A stretch of 64,000 nucleotides of DNA from Amycolatopsis palatopharyngis. GTDB lineage: Bacteria; Actinomycetota; Actinomycetes; Mycobacteriales; Pseudonocardiaceae. The notes beneath the pieces were generated by a model. It worked only from the letters and a program-made list of their open reading frames with translations, was not told the origin of the DNA and ran no database searches. This document shows, one piece after another, positions 1-8,231 of this stretch; the stretch's first letter is position 1; every line of letters starts with the position of its first letter. The stretch spans positions 62,001 through 126,000 of the forward strand of contig NZ_PQHZ01000010.1 in NCBI RefSeq assembly GCF_003385185.1, written 5' to 3'. A program made the position numbers and the translations under genes.

Positions 1-686
1 TACTGCCCGACGCCGACCTGGACCTCACCGTGCGAGCCCTGGTTACCAGCGTCGTCAGCGGTTCGGGGCAGAAGTGCACGGCCGCGAGGCGAATCCTGGT
101 ACACGACGACGTCAGGGACGCCGTGCTGGACCGGCTCACCGCGGCCCTGTCGCAGGTGAAGATCGGTGACGGCATGGATCCGGCGAGCACGATCGGCCCG
201 CTGATCTCGGCAGAGGCTCGGGACGAGGTACGGCAGGCGGTCGATAACGCCCGCACGGAAGGCGCCGATGTGCTCGTCGGCGCGGCACCCGCTGACGACG
301 CTCACCTCGACGGTGGCTACTACGTGCGTCCGACGCTGCTGGCGACCGACAAACCCGATCTCAGCCTGGCCTGTGAGGAGGTCTTCGGCCCCGTCTCGGT
401 CGTGCTCGGCTTCGCCGACGTCGATGAGGGGTTCAGGCTGGCCAACACCACCCGGTTCGGCCTTTCTGCGGCGATCTTCACCGGTAGCGAACGCCTCGCC
501 CGTCGCGCGGCGGACGAGGTGGACGCGGGAATGGTGAACATCAACCAGCCGACCACCGGATCCGAGTTGCATGTGCCTTTCGGTGGCATGAAGTCGTCCT
601 CCGCGCCAGGGCCAAAGGAGCAAGGCCAGACCGCCCGCGACTTCTTCACCGAAACCAAGGCGATCTACGCGACCGCCGTTCGCTGA
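1..686 (+). CDS. Aldehyde dehydrogenase, C-terminal part (cut by window edge)
   Basis: This is the 3' half of an NAD(P)-dependent aldehyde dehydrogenase, which oxidises an aldehyde to a carboxylate through a thiohemiacetal on a cysteine. The frame is open from base 3 to the left edge, so the N-terminal half and the true start lie outside. The nucleophile motif SGQKCTAARR is at about 60-90, EEVFGPV at about 376-396, and PFGGMKSS near the end. The GQKCTA form is typical of the branch containing alpha-ketoglutarate-semialdehyde dehydrogenases, but the substrate cannot be assigned from this half. It stops 40 bases before a BCCT carrier in the same orientation, so it probably belongs to that operon and handles an aldehyde made from the imported compound (inference). 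Confidence 0.93.
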   Translation, partial: LPDADLDLTVRALVTSVVSGSGQKCTAARRILVHDDVRDAVLDRLTAALSQVKIGDGMDPASTIGPLISAEARDEVRQAVDNARTEGADVLVGAAPADDAHLDGGYYVRPTLLATDKPDLSLACEEVFGPVSVVLGFADVDEGFRLANTTRFGLSAAIFTGSERLARRAADEVDAGMVNINQPTTGSELHVPFGGMKSSSAPGPKEQGQTARDFFTETKAIYATAVR

Positions 687-726
687 TACCGATCCCGGCG
701 GCGCTGCCGGGAGAGACGAGGCACCT

Positions 727-2304
727 ATGTCCACCTCCGACGCCCCCACCGAGCGAACCCGCGTCGACCGCACGGTCACCGGAGTCAGTGCCGGTGCACT
801 GGGTACGTTCGTGCTCGCGGCCGTTCTTGCCCCCGCCACGGTCGGCGACTGGGTCGCCATCGGCTTCGAGAAGAGCGCCGCCTGGTTCGGAATCTATTGG
901 CAGGCCCTGTTGTTGCTCACGTTCGCCGTAGCCGTGGTCGTCGCACTGACGCCCTATGCGCGCGCCCGTCTCGGGGGTGTCGATAGCCCCGAGTTCGGCC
1001 GGTTCAAGTGGGTCGCGATGATCATGTGCACGCTGCTGGCGGGTGGCGGTGTGTTCTGGGCCGCCGCCGAACCGATGTACCACTTCACGAGCCCCCCGCC
1101 CTACTTCGGCGACGTGCCCGCGGGCGCGGATGAAGCGGTGGGGCCCGCGCTGGCGCAGAGCTTCGTCCACTGGGGATTCCTCGCCTGGGCGATCCTCGGA
1201 TCGCTGGGCGCGATCGTGATCATGTACGGCGTGCAACGCGGAATGCCACTGCGACCGCGCACCCTGCTGTACCCGGTTCTCGGGGCTCGGGTGGCCACCA
1301 GCAAGATCGGCACGGTAGCCGACATCGTGTGCATCATCGCGGTGGTCGCGGGCACCGTCGGCCCCATCGGGTTCCTCGGCCTGCAGGTTTCCTATGGACT
1401 GTCCACGTTGTTCGGTATCGCCGACGGCTATGCCACGCAGCTCACCGTCATCGTGGTGTTGACGGCGGTGGCCGTGATTTCGGTGCTGACCGGAATCCGC
1501 CGTGGTATCCAGCTGCTGAGCAGGATCAACGTCTGGCTGGCGCTGGCGCTGATGGCGCTCGTGCTCGCGGTCGGTTCGGTCAGCTATGTCGCCGCCGCCT
1601 TCGTCGAGGGATTCGGGACCTACGCGCAGAACTTCGTAGGCATGTCGCTCTACACCGGTGACACGGTGTGGACGTCCGCCTGGACCGTGTTCTTCTTCGG
1701 CTGGTTCCTCGGCTACGGCCCGCTCATGGCGATCTTCATCGCCCGCATCTCCCGCGGCAGAACGGTCCGCGACCTCGTGTTCAGCACGGCCGTGCTGCCG
1801 CCGGTCGCCACGTGCGTGTGGTTCGCCGTACTGGGCGGCACCGGCATCATGCTCGAGCAACGGGAGCCGGGATTGGTGTCGGGGCCACTGGCGGAGTTCG
1901 GTATGCCCGCAGCGGTGATGAGCATTGCCGAGCACCTGCCACTGGCTGGTGTGCTGAGCATCGGGTTCCTGCTCCTGACCACGTTGTTCGTCGCTACGAC
2001 GACCGACTCGATGTCGTACTCCGTCGCCCAGGCCAGCATGGTCACCGGGCAGCCGTCGGCGCGGCTTCGAGCGGTCTGGGCCTCACTGATGGGTGCGGCC
2101 GCCGCGGTGCTGATCTCGGTCGGCGACGGTGGCATCTCCGCCTTGCAGTCCTTCATCGTCATCACCGCCGTCCCGGTCGGATTCATCATGCTGCCCACGC
2201 TGTGGGCAGCGCCGATGTACGTCCGCCGGCTGGCCAGGGAACAGGGGCTGAGCGCGCGACAAGGCAAACCGGACAAGAGCGCTCAGACACCGGTGGGGTC
2301 ATGA
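727..2304 (+). CDS. BCCT-family betaine/carnitine/choline-type transporter
   Basis: A 525-residue integral membrane protein of the BCCT family, sodium- or proton-coupled carriers of quaternary ammonium compounds such as betaine, carnitine, choline or ectoine. About twelve hydrophobic segments are visible. The family region GWFLGYGPLMAIFIARISRG lies near residues 325-345, with the substrate-site tryptophans just before it. There is no long charged C-terminal tail of the osmosensing BetP type, which fits a catabolic uptake role better than osmoprotection (inference). The stop codon overlaps the next start (ATGA at 2301-2304), so translation is probably coupled. Neighbours are an aldehyde dehydrogenase upstream and an M19 dipeptidase downstream. 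Confidence 0.93.
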   Translation: MSTSDAPTERTRVDRTVTGVSAGALGTFVLAAVLAPATVGDWVAIGFEKSAAWFGIYWQALLLLTFAVAVVVALTPYARARLGGVDSPEFGRFKWVAMIMCTLLAGGGVFWAAAEPMYHFTSPPPYFGDVPAGADEAVGPALAQSFVHWGFLAWAILGSLGAIVIMYGVQRGMPLRPRTLLYPVLGARVATSKIGTVADIVCIIAVVAGTVGPIGFLGLQVSYGLSTLFGIADGYATQLTVIVVLTAVAVISVLTGIRRGIQLLSRINVWLALALMALVLAVGSVSYVAAAFVEGFGTYAQNFVGMSLYTGDTVWTSAWTVFFFGWFLGYGPLMAIFIARISRGRTVRDLVFSTAVLPPVATCVWFAVLGGTGIMLEQREPGLVSGPLAEFGMPAAVMSIAEHLPLAGVLSIGFLLLTTLFVATTTDSMSYSVAQASMVTGQPSARLRAVWASLMGAAAAVLISVGDGGISALQSFIVITAVPVGFIMLPTLWAAPMYVRRLAREQGLSARQGKPDKSAQTPVGS

Positions 2305-4031
2305 TGAGTGCGGTGACTGTCAGCCGCGGCGGAGATGCGGCCATGGAGCTCGATCAGTTCGACCGGTGGTTACGGGACCCCGATGTCGTCATGGCACCGG
2401 AACGGCTGGGTGCCGCGCGTCCGACCCGGCACAGTTTCGCGGCTTCCATGTTGCGCACGGCCGTCCGGGATGGTTGGCGCATCGAGATCGAACGGTGGGT
2501 GGTCGACGGGGATGGGGCCGGGGAGGCTGTGTACCGGATTCGCACCCCGACCGACGTGCTTCGTTTCGTCGTCTTCTCCACGGTCATCGCGGAAACCGAG
2601 CGCATCGACCGCGTGGTCGCGAAGTCCTGGGACGTCACAGCGGCGCTGATCGACGGCGACCTGGACGCGGACCGGCTGCACGAGCTGCGCACCGAGGTTC
2701 CCCGCCAGGAACGTGGTCGCGCCGACGCGGCGACGTTGATCTGGACCCGGGGCAACCGCAGCAGCCGGTTCTTCGAACATGTCGTGGCCGCGCTCGCCGA
2801 GGGCCAGCAGCCGGACGCGGCGTTGATCGGCAGCTCGCCGTACCTCGTTCGCAGTACCGCCTACTACAGCAACGGCCGTTTCGGCATGGCCACCTATCCC
2901 GGCCTGCGCCGCCGTCCCGCGGTGGCCAGTCCCTACCGGGCGCACATGCTTGCGGCGTGGTTGTTCCGCGAGTTCAGTTGCGATCTCGTCGACCACATGG
3001 CCCGCTCACGGAACTCCGGCGCCGCGACGCTGGACCCTGGCTGGCGCCGGTGCCTCGGAATCGGCAACGCCACCGGGCTGGGCATGGTGCCCTACGTCAT
3101 CAACCATCCGATGATCCTCGACCGCTGGGTCGGAATCCGGGAAACCGCGCTGGCCGTCGCCCGTGGTACATCCGCGCCCCGCGCGGATCGGCGATGGCCG
3201 GAGCTGTACGCCGGCCTGACTCACCTGATCGGCTGGTGCGAGGCACGGGCGGGCCGGTCGTGCTCGCCGTTCCAGGACACCGGCAGCCTGGCCGCCGAGC
3301 TGCGGTGCATCCGCGAACTGGTACGACGCGGACCGCGGGGGCCGCACCCGTTCGATCTCCTCTGGCACGAGGCCGAGGCCCGGATGGGAGTCGAGGCCCA
3401 GGAACTGCTCGCCAGCGTGCTGACCGATCTCGACGACTCATTCGACGACGAACTGGAGGCAAGGCTGCACGTCGAAGGTGAACCACACGACCCCCGGGTC
3501 ACCGACACGGTCGGCCACCTTCGTTCCCAGCTGGCCCGCTACTCCTGGACACATGACCTGGCCCAGCGCGCGGGTTCGGAACACTGGTTCTGGTACTACG
3601 CGCGCGACAACGAAGAGCCCCGGCGCGGGATCCGGGGGGTGGACCGAGGGGCCGAGTTCGAAATGCCCATCGACATCAGTCGCGCAGTCGCCGCGATGGA
3701 CGATGCCTTACGCGACAGGCATGAGCACGAATCGGTCGCGGCCTTCCTGCTGCGGCATCCAGAGCACCGGGCGGCCGTGGCACGCGTGCAGAACCACGCG
3801 AACCTGCGCTACGCCGAAGTCCGGGACAACCTGATCGCCGCCGGCTTCCTGCCGCTGCAGCTGCAGCGCTTCCAGCTCGCGATGTACGGCGCTGCCGATT
3901 TCGTGCCGCAATCCACCGACTGGGTCCGAGTCACTCTGCTCAATGGAGCTCCGAGCAGGAAGTCGTTGCCAACGCAGGCCCGCTACGAGCACGAGCTTTT
4001 CCCGTCCCTACCCCAGCAGAACGAGGAGTGA
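2301..4031 (+). CDS. Unrecognised 576-residue protein in the BCCT/M19 operon
   Basis: I do not recognise the family. The protein is soluble and acidic, with no signal peptide and no membrane segment. Two ATGs stand in tandem at 2301 and 2304; the first overlaps the BCCT stop and GGTGGGG just upstream can act as a ribosome site. The C-terminal half is rich in Arg, Glu, Trp and aromatic residues (for example SEHWFWYYARDNEE). It ends by overlapping the GTG start of the dipeptidase gene (4028-4031). Being sealed between two overlapping genes, it is almost certainly expressed with them and should serve the same pathway, as an enzyme, a demethylase component or an accessory factor. No catalytic motif can be named. 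Confidence 0.8.
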   Translation: MMSAVTVSRGGDAAMELDQFDRWLRDPDVVMAPERLGAARPTRHSFAASMLRTAVRDGWRIEIERWVVDGDGAGEAVYRIRTPTDVLRFVVFSTVIAETERIDRVVAKSWDVTAALIDGDLDADRLHELRTEVPRQERGRADAATLIWTRGNRSSRFFEHVVAALAEGQQPDAALIGSSPYLVRSTAYYSNGRFGMATYPGLRRRPAVASPYRAHMLAAWLFREFSCDLVDHMARSRNSGAATLDPGWRRCLGIGNATGLGMVPYVINHPMILDRWVGIRETALAVARGTSAPRADRRWPELYAGLTHLIGWCEARAGRSCSPFQDTGSLAAELRCIRELVRRGPRGPHPFDLLWHEAEARMGVEAQELLASVLTDLDDSFDDELEARLHVEGEPHDPRVTDTVGHLRSQLARYSWTHDLAQRAGSEHWFWYYARDNEEPRRGIRGVDRGAEFEMPIDISRAVAAMDDALRDRHEHESVAAFLLRHPEHRAAVARVQNHANLRYAEVRDNLIAAGFLPLQLQRFQLAMYGAADFVPQSTDWVRVTLLNGAPSRKSLPTQARYEHELFPSLPQQNEE

Positions 4032-5002
4032 GTGTGCGACCGACCGATTTTCCGGTGATCGACGGTATTGAGATCAACAACTGGAACCGGGAACTGTTCG
4101 AACACCTTCATGCCGGTGGAGTCAGCGCGGTGCATGCCACCGTCGCGGTCTGGGAGGACGCCCGCCGCACCCTGGATCGGCTCATCAGCTGGGATCGCCA
4201 CTTCCGGGAGCATGCCGATCTGATCAGGCCCGCTACCTGCCCTGCTGATGTTCTCGCGGCGCGTCAGGAGGGCAGGACCGCGATCCTGCTGGGGTTCCAG
4301 AACACTGCCCCGCTGGAGGACGAACCGGGTCTGGTGGAGGTCTTCCACCGGCTCGGAGTGCGCATCGTGCAGCTCACCTACAACATCCAGAACCTCGCAG
4401 GCAGCGCGTGCTACGACGAGCGCGACGGCGGTTTGACCCGCTTCGGCCGGACCTTGATCGCCGAGATGGACCGGGTCGGTGTTCTGGTGGACTGCTCCCA
4501 TGTCGGCAACCGCACGACCCTGGACGCGATCGATGCCGCGGCGGGTCCGATCGCGATCACCCACGCCAATCCACTGTGGTACTGCGACTCGCCGCGCAAC
4601 AAACCCGACGAGGTCATCGACGCGCTCGCGCGGCGAGGGGGAGTCATCGGGCTCACGCTGTACCCGAACTTCATCGGCGGGCCGCAGACATCACTGGAGT
4701 CCTTCTGCGCCATGGTGGTCAAGCTGGCCGAACAGATCGGCATCGAACACGTCGCCATCGGCAGCGACCTCGCATGTCACTGGACCGACCAGGATCTGGC
4801 CACGCTCCGATATGGACGTACGAGGCCGGATGCCCCGGCTGCCAGCTGGCCGAGCTGGCAGCCCTGGTTCCGCGATGCGAGGGATTTTCCCCGGCTCATG
4901 AACGGTCTCGCGGACGCGGGCTTCGGTGACGGTGAACTCGAGGCGATAATGGGCGGGAACTGGATGCGGCTGTGGAACCAGACGATGAAGCAACCACGCT
5001 GA
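4028..5002 (+). CDS. Membrane dipeptidase family (peptidase M19)
   Basis: A 324-residue member of the M19 renal-dipeptidase family, a zinc TIM-barrel of the amidohydrolase superfamily that cleaves dipeptides or small amides. Visible motifs are VQLTYNIQN, VDCSHVGNRTTLDAI (the metal-ligand HVG region near residues 160-170), ITHANP and the C-terminal GGNWMRLW, the usual M19 ending. No signal peptide is present, so it acts in the cytoplasm. GTG at 4028 overlaps the preceding stop and the gene's own stop overlaps the next ATG (TGATG at 5000-5004). In pseudomonads an M19 gene neighbours the dimethylglycine demethylase genes, so a link to N-methylated amine catabolism is plausible; the true substrate is unknown. 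Confidence 0.9.
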   Translation: MSVRPTDFPVIDGIEINNWNRELFEHLHAGGVSAVHATVAVWEDARRTLDRLISWDRHFREHADLIRPATCPADVLAARQEGRTAILLGFQNTAPLEDEPGLVEVFHRLGVRIVQLTYNIQNLAGSACYDERDGGLTRFGRTLIAEMDRVGVLVDCSHVGNRTTLDAIDAAAGPIAITHANPLWYCDSPRNKPDEVIDALARRGGVIGLTLYPNFIGGPQTSLESFCAMVVKLAEQIGIEHVAIGSDLACHWTDQDLATLRYGRTRPDAPAASWPSWQPWFRDARDFPRLMNGLADAGFGDGELEAIMGGNWMRLWNQTMKQPR

Positions 5003-5670
5003 TGACCACCGGGCGAACCAGCTCAATCGAGGTGTCCACGCGGGAGATCGTCGACGTGGCACTGCGGTCGTTGCGTGCTCATGGTGCTTCCTATGCCGCG
5101 GCCCGGCAGGCCGCGGATCTGGTTGAGGAACTACAGGTCGTCGACGGTTCGGGTCTGCCCGCGCTGTCGGCGGCACTGCGACGTCCCGTCTCGACCGCGA
5201 CCGTGCAAGGCCACACGGTCGACGCCCGTGGCGGCAGCGCACTCCTTGTCGCGACCGAACTCGGTGATCTGCTCAGCACGAGCGACGACGCCACACTGCT
5301 GAACGTGGGTGAACCCAACGCGGCACTCGGTGTTCTGCGCCGAGTCGCCGACACGTGCGGGGGTTCGTGGACGGCCGAATGGAGCAGCATTGATCGCGGG
5401 CTCCGCGGTGGCTGCCATGTGGACAGAGCTGGTCACTGCTGCCTCTGGGGCGACATCGGCAGCCGATACCCGGCTCTGCCGACCGTATCGCTTCGCGTTC
5501 GCCGAGCCGGCGCGACACTCACGAGCGAGGCGAGGCGTGCGGGACGGCTTCCCGAAGTGCCAGCCGCACTCGCACGAGCCCGCCAGTTCGGGCTCACCGT
5601 CCAGCGCGAGCAGTGGACACCCCTGGTGCGAGCGGCCGAGAAGTTCCTGCTCGGGACAACGTGCTCGTAG
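5002..5670 (+). CDS. DUF3726-like protein closing the operon
   Basis: A 222-residue protein. The N-terminal stretch (STREIVDVALRSLRAHGASY, then AARQAADLVEEL) resembles DUF3726 proteins and also the N-terminal helices of LDH2/MDH2-type oxidoreductases; the assignment to DUF3726 is from memory of the pattern and tentative. No membrane segments. The ATG at 5002 overlaps the M19 stop, which favours it over an upstream in-frame ATG at 4972. It is the last gene of the operon; about 120 bases with an operator array follow. Its function is unknown. The tight overlap suggests a structural or enzymatic partner of the preceding unknown protein or the dipeptidase. Confidence 0.6.
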   Translation: MTTGRTSSIEVSTREIVDVALRSLRAHGASYAAARQAADLVEELQVVDGSGLPALSAALRRPVSTATVQGHTVDARGGSALLVATELGDLLSTSDDATLLNVGEPNAALGVLRRVADTCGGSWTAEWSSIDRGLRGGCHVDRAGHCCLWGDIGSRYPALPTVSLRVRRAGATLTSEARRAGRLPEVPAALARARQFGLTVQREQWTPLVRAAEKFLLGTTCS

Positions 5671-5729
5671 GCCCGCTCGCCGCATCGCGGCCGGGCATCG
5701 ATGGGCCTTGACCAGGTAAGACGCCAGAA

Positions 5730-5790
5730 TGGCGTCCGATGGCGCCATCATGGCTTGTGATGGCGCCATCGGTGTGCCATAGTGGCGCCA
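5730..5790 (+). promoter_or_regulatory. Repeated TGGCGCCA operator and promoter of the RHH regulator
   Basis: The palindrome TGGCGCCA occurs at 5740-5747, 5761-5768 and 5783-5790; in the first two it is extended to GATGGCGCCATC. A degenerate copy TGGCGTCC lies at 5730-5737. Spacings of 10, 21 and 22 bases put the copies on one face of the helix. A promoter can be drawn with -35 TTGTGA (5755-5760), a 17-base spacer and -10 CATAGT (5778-5783). This puts the transcription start at about the ATG (5790), giving a leaderless message. The second copy sits between -35 and -10 and the third covers the start, a repression layout. Confidence 0.75.
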
Positions 5791-6308
5791 TGGACTTGAC
5801 ATCGTATGTGAATTTCCTCGGCAGGGAGCTCGCGACCGCCGCTGAGGCCGGGGGCGAGGAGGCCCGCGCGCTGGCTGAGCGGCTGGCCGGGCCGGTCGAG
5901 TCGGCAGTCCGCCTCACCCTGCTGGAGGCGTTGTCGGCCGCGGCCGACGAGATCACCCGTGACCTCGCGCCTGGTTCGGTCGAGGTCCGGCTGCGCGGAC
6001 GCGACCCGAACTTCGTGGTGACGCCGCCGCCGTCCGAGCCCGCATACGCCACGGCCGCTCCAGAGCCCGAGCCGACACCAGAGGCCGGTCCTGCGAGCAC
6101 CGACGAAGCAGCCACCGCGCGAATCAACTTCCGGCTCCCGGAACACCTCAAGACCTCCATCGAGGAGGCCGCCGCGAAGGAGGGGCGCTCCGTCAACGCG
6201 TGGCTTGGCCGGGTCGCCTCGGCCGCCTTGCGGCAACCGGGCAGGGAACAGCCAGCACAGCAGCGCGGCGGCCGGGGCAAGCAGCACTACACCGGCTGGG
6301 TCGGCTAG
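5790..6308 (+). CDS. Ribbon-helix-helix (Arc/HicB-antitoxin-like) regulator
   Basis: A 172-residue protein. Residues 1-75 form a helical, acidic domain; a Pro/Glu/Ala-rich linker covers about 80-108; residues 110-150 are a ribbon-helix-helix DNA-binding domain (beta strand ARINFRLPEHL, then two helices containing EEAAAKEGRSVNAWLGRV). Such proteins dimerise and insert the beta ribbon into the major groove. The start at 5790 is chosen because the longer in-frame extension to 5739 would translate the operator and has no ribosome site, while a promoter fits a leaderless ATG at 5790. No toxin partner is adjacent, so it is better read as an autorepressor of this exporter cluster than as an antitoxin. 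Confidence 0.82.
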   Translation: MDLTSYVNFLGRELATAAEAGGEEARALAERLAGPVESAVRLTLLEALSAAADEITRDLAPGSVEVRLRGRDPNFVVTPPPSEPAYATAAPEPEPTPEAGPASTDEAATARINFRLPEHLKTSIEEAAAKEGRSVNAWLGRVASAALRQPGREQPAQQRGGRGKQHYTGWVG

Positions 6309-6387
6309 CCGCGCGGGCAGCGCGCCACCGCATCTCACCGTTCTCACCAGCGAGAACGTCGGCTTCACCAATTCAAAGGGGACAACC

Positions 6388-7239
6388 ATGCCAAAATTCG
6401 ACACACCGGAACCGATCATCGTGACCCTCGACATGAGTGTCGCCAACGTGCGGTTCGTCGCCAGCGAGCGCACCGACACCGTGGTCGAGGTGCTCCCGAC
6501 CAACGAGAACGAACCGTCGGACGTGAAGGCGGCCAAGCAGGTCCGCGTCGAGTACTCGGGCGGCACGCTGCTGATCAAGGGCAAGAACCCGCGCCCGTTC
6601 GAGTCCTTGTCCACCAAGAGCTGGTCGGTCGACCTGACCGTCCAGCTACCCGAGGGCTCACAGGTGCACGCGGACGCCTCGGTCGGCGACTTCCAGTCCA
6701 CCGGCAGGCTCGGTGAGTGCCGGTTCAAGTCCTCAGCCGGACACGCTCGGCTGGGCCCGACCGGACCGCTGCGGCTGAACACGTCCGCCGGACACGTCTC
6801 GGTCGAGGGAGTCGCCGGCGACGCCGAGGTGACCACGGGGTCCGGCCGGATCCGGATCGGTGACATCGAGGGCGGCACCACGATCAAGAACTCCAACGGC
6901 AACACCGAAATCGGCTCGGTCGGTGGCGAGGCGCGAGTGCGCTCGGCGAACGGGGACATCGCGGTGGACCGGGCGGGCGGCGGATTGACCGCGAAGACCG
7001 CGAACGGCGCCATCCGGGTCGGTGAGCTCGTTCGCGGCTCCGTCGTACTGGAGACCTCCAACGGTGACCTGGAGATCGGCATCGGCGCGGGCACGGCTGC
7101 CTGGCTCGATGTGCAGACCAACTTCGGGCAGGTGCGCAACGCGCTCGAAGAAACGGAGCAACCGGCCGAGAAGACCGGTCAGACCGTCGAAGTACGCGGG
7201 CGCACCGGATTCGGCGACATCACGATCCACCGGGCCTGA
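6388..7239 (+). CDS. DUF4097-type beta-helix protein
   Basis: A 283-residue DUF4097-family protein (putative adhesin-like fold). From about residue 85 it consists of repeated short beta units with recurring motifs such as SAGHARLG, SAGHVSVEG, TGSGRIRIGD, SNGNTEIGS, ANGDIAVDR, ANGAIRVGE and SNGDLEIG, spaced about 18-22 residues: a right-handed beta-solenoid. No signal peptide or membrane segment, so it is probably cytoplasmic. AAGGGG at 6376-6381 precedes the ATG. In actinomycetes this family often stands between a small regulator and a DrrAB exporter, exactly as here, but its function is not established; it may be a scaffold or ligand sensor for the transporter. Confidence 0.85.
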   Translation: MPKFDTPEPIIVTLDMSVANVRFVASERTDTVVEVLPTNENEPSDVKAAKQVRVEYSGGTLLIKGKNPRPFESLSTKSWSVDLTVQLPEGSQVHADASVGDFQSTGRLGECRFKSSAGHARLGPTGPLRLNTSAGHVSVEGVAGDAEVTTGSGRIRIGDIEGGTTIKNSNGNTEIGSVGGEARVRSANGDIAVDRAGGGLTAKTANGAIRVGELVRGSVVLETSNGDLEIGIGAGTAAWLDVQTNFGQVRNALEETEQPAEKTGQTVEVRGRTGFGDITIHRA

Positions 7240-7268
7240 ACCCAGCTCCTACCGTGAAGGGAACTCTG

Positions 7269-8231
7269 ATGACGAACAACGTCGCCCAGCCGGCGATATC
7301 GGTGAGCGGGCTGCGGAAATCGTTCGGCGACAAGGTGGTGCTGGACGGCATCGGCCTGACCGTCGCACAGGGCACGATCTTCTCGCTACTCGGTGCGAAC
7401 GGCGCGGGCAAGACGACGGCGGTCAAGATCCTGTCCACACTGATCGCGGCGAATGGTGGCCACGCCGAGGTCGCGGGACATGATGTGGCGGCCGATCCGG
7501 ATTCGGTGCGTGCGGCGATCGGGGTCACCGGCCAGTTCTCCGCCGTGGACAACCTGCTCACCGGCGAGGAGAACCTGCGGCTGATGGCGGACCTCAACCA
7601 TCTGTCCAAGAAGGAGGGCAAACGGACCGCGGCCGAACTACTCGGGCGCTTCGACCTTACCGAGGCGGCGGGGAAACCGGCGGCCACCTACTCGGGCGGT
7701 ATGCGGCGACGGCTGGATCTGGCCATGACGCTTGTGGGCAGTCCCCGGGTGATCTTCCTGGATGAGCCGACCACGGGGCTGGATCCGCGCAGCAGGCGGC
7801 AGATGTGGCAGATCGTGCGGGAACTGGTGGCCGGCGGCGTGACCATCTTCCTGACCACACAGTATCTGGAGGAGGCCGACGAACTGGCCGACCGGATCGC
7901 GGTGCTGGAGGGCGGAAGGCTGGTCGCCGAGGGCACGCCGGAGGAACTCAAGCGCCGGATTTCCGGCGGTCACGTCCGGCTTCAGTTCACCGACCCCACT
8001 GGCCTGCGGACTGCGCGACGGGTTCTCGGTGAGGCCGCGCACTCCGACGGTGACGCGCTGGCCCTGCGTGTGCCGAACGACGGCAGCCTGCGCTCGCTGA
8101 AGACACTCCTTGACCGGCTCGACAACGAGTCGATCGACGTGAACGGATTTTCCGTGCACACCCCCGATCTGGATGACGTTTTCCTTGCCCTCACCGGTGA
8201 TTCCGACAATGAGAAGGTGACGATCAGATGA
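7269..8231 (+). CDS. ABC exporter ATP-binding protein, DrrA type
   Basis: A 320-residue ATPase of the DrrA (daunorubicin-resistance) family. Walker A GANGAGKTT is near residues 45-55, the signature YSGGMRRRLDLAM near 140-152, Walker B VIFLDEPTTGLDPRS follows, and a switch histidine region is replaced by TTQYLEEAD as usual in DrrA. The C-terminal domain (residues 215-320) ends with the family pattern PDLDDVFLALTG. ATG 7269 is chosen over GTG 7254 because GAAGGGA, about 8 bases upstream, is a good ribosome site. The stop overlaps the permease start (ATGA). It powers efflux of a hydrophobic drug, lipid or signalling compound; the substrate is unknown. Confidence 0.93.
   Translation: MTNNVAQPAISVSGLRKSFGDKVVLDGIGLTVAQGTIFSLLGANGAGKTTAVKILSTLIAANGGHAEVAGHDVAADPDSVRAAIGVTGQFSAVDNLLTGEENLRLMADLNHLSKKEGKRTAAELLGRFDLTEAAGKPAATYSGGMRRRLDLAMTLVGSPRVIFLDEPTTGLDPRSRRQMWQIVRELVAGGVTIFLTTQYLEEADELADRIAVLEGGRLVAEGTPEELKRRISGGHVRLQFTDPTGLRTARRVLGEAAHSDGDALALRVPNDGSLRSLKTLLDRLDNESIDVNGFSVHTPDLDDVFLALTGDSDNEKVTIR

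Noticed and set aside
646..1935. Long minus-strand reading frame opposite the BCCT gene
   Set aside because: It is the high-GC antisense shadow of the carrier: low-complexity Arg/Asp/His-rich product, no family motifs and no ribosome site.
1668..2300. Upstream in-frame extension of the 576-residue gene into the BCCT gene
   Set aside because: It would overlap the carrier by 600 bases and has Arg/His-rich shadow composition. The ATG pair at 2301/2304 fits an overlapping operon start.
5739..5789. Longer N-terminus of the RHH regulator
   Set aside because: These codons would read through the operator palindromes and promoter and have no ribosome site.
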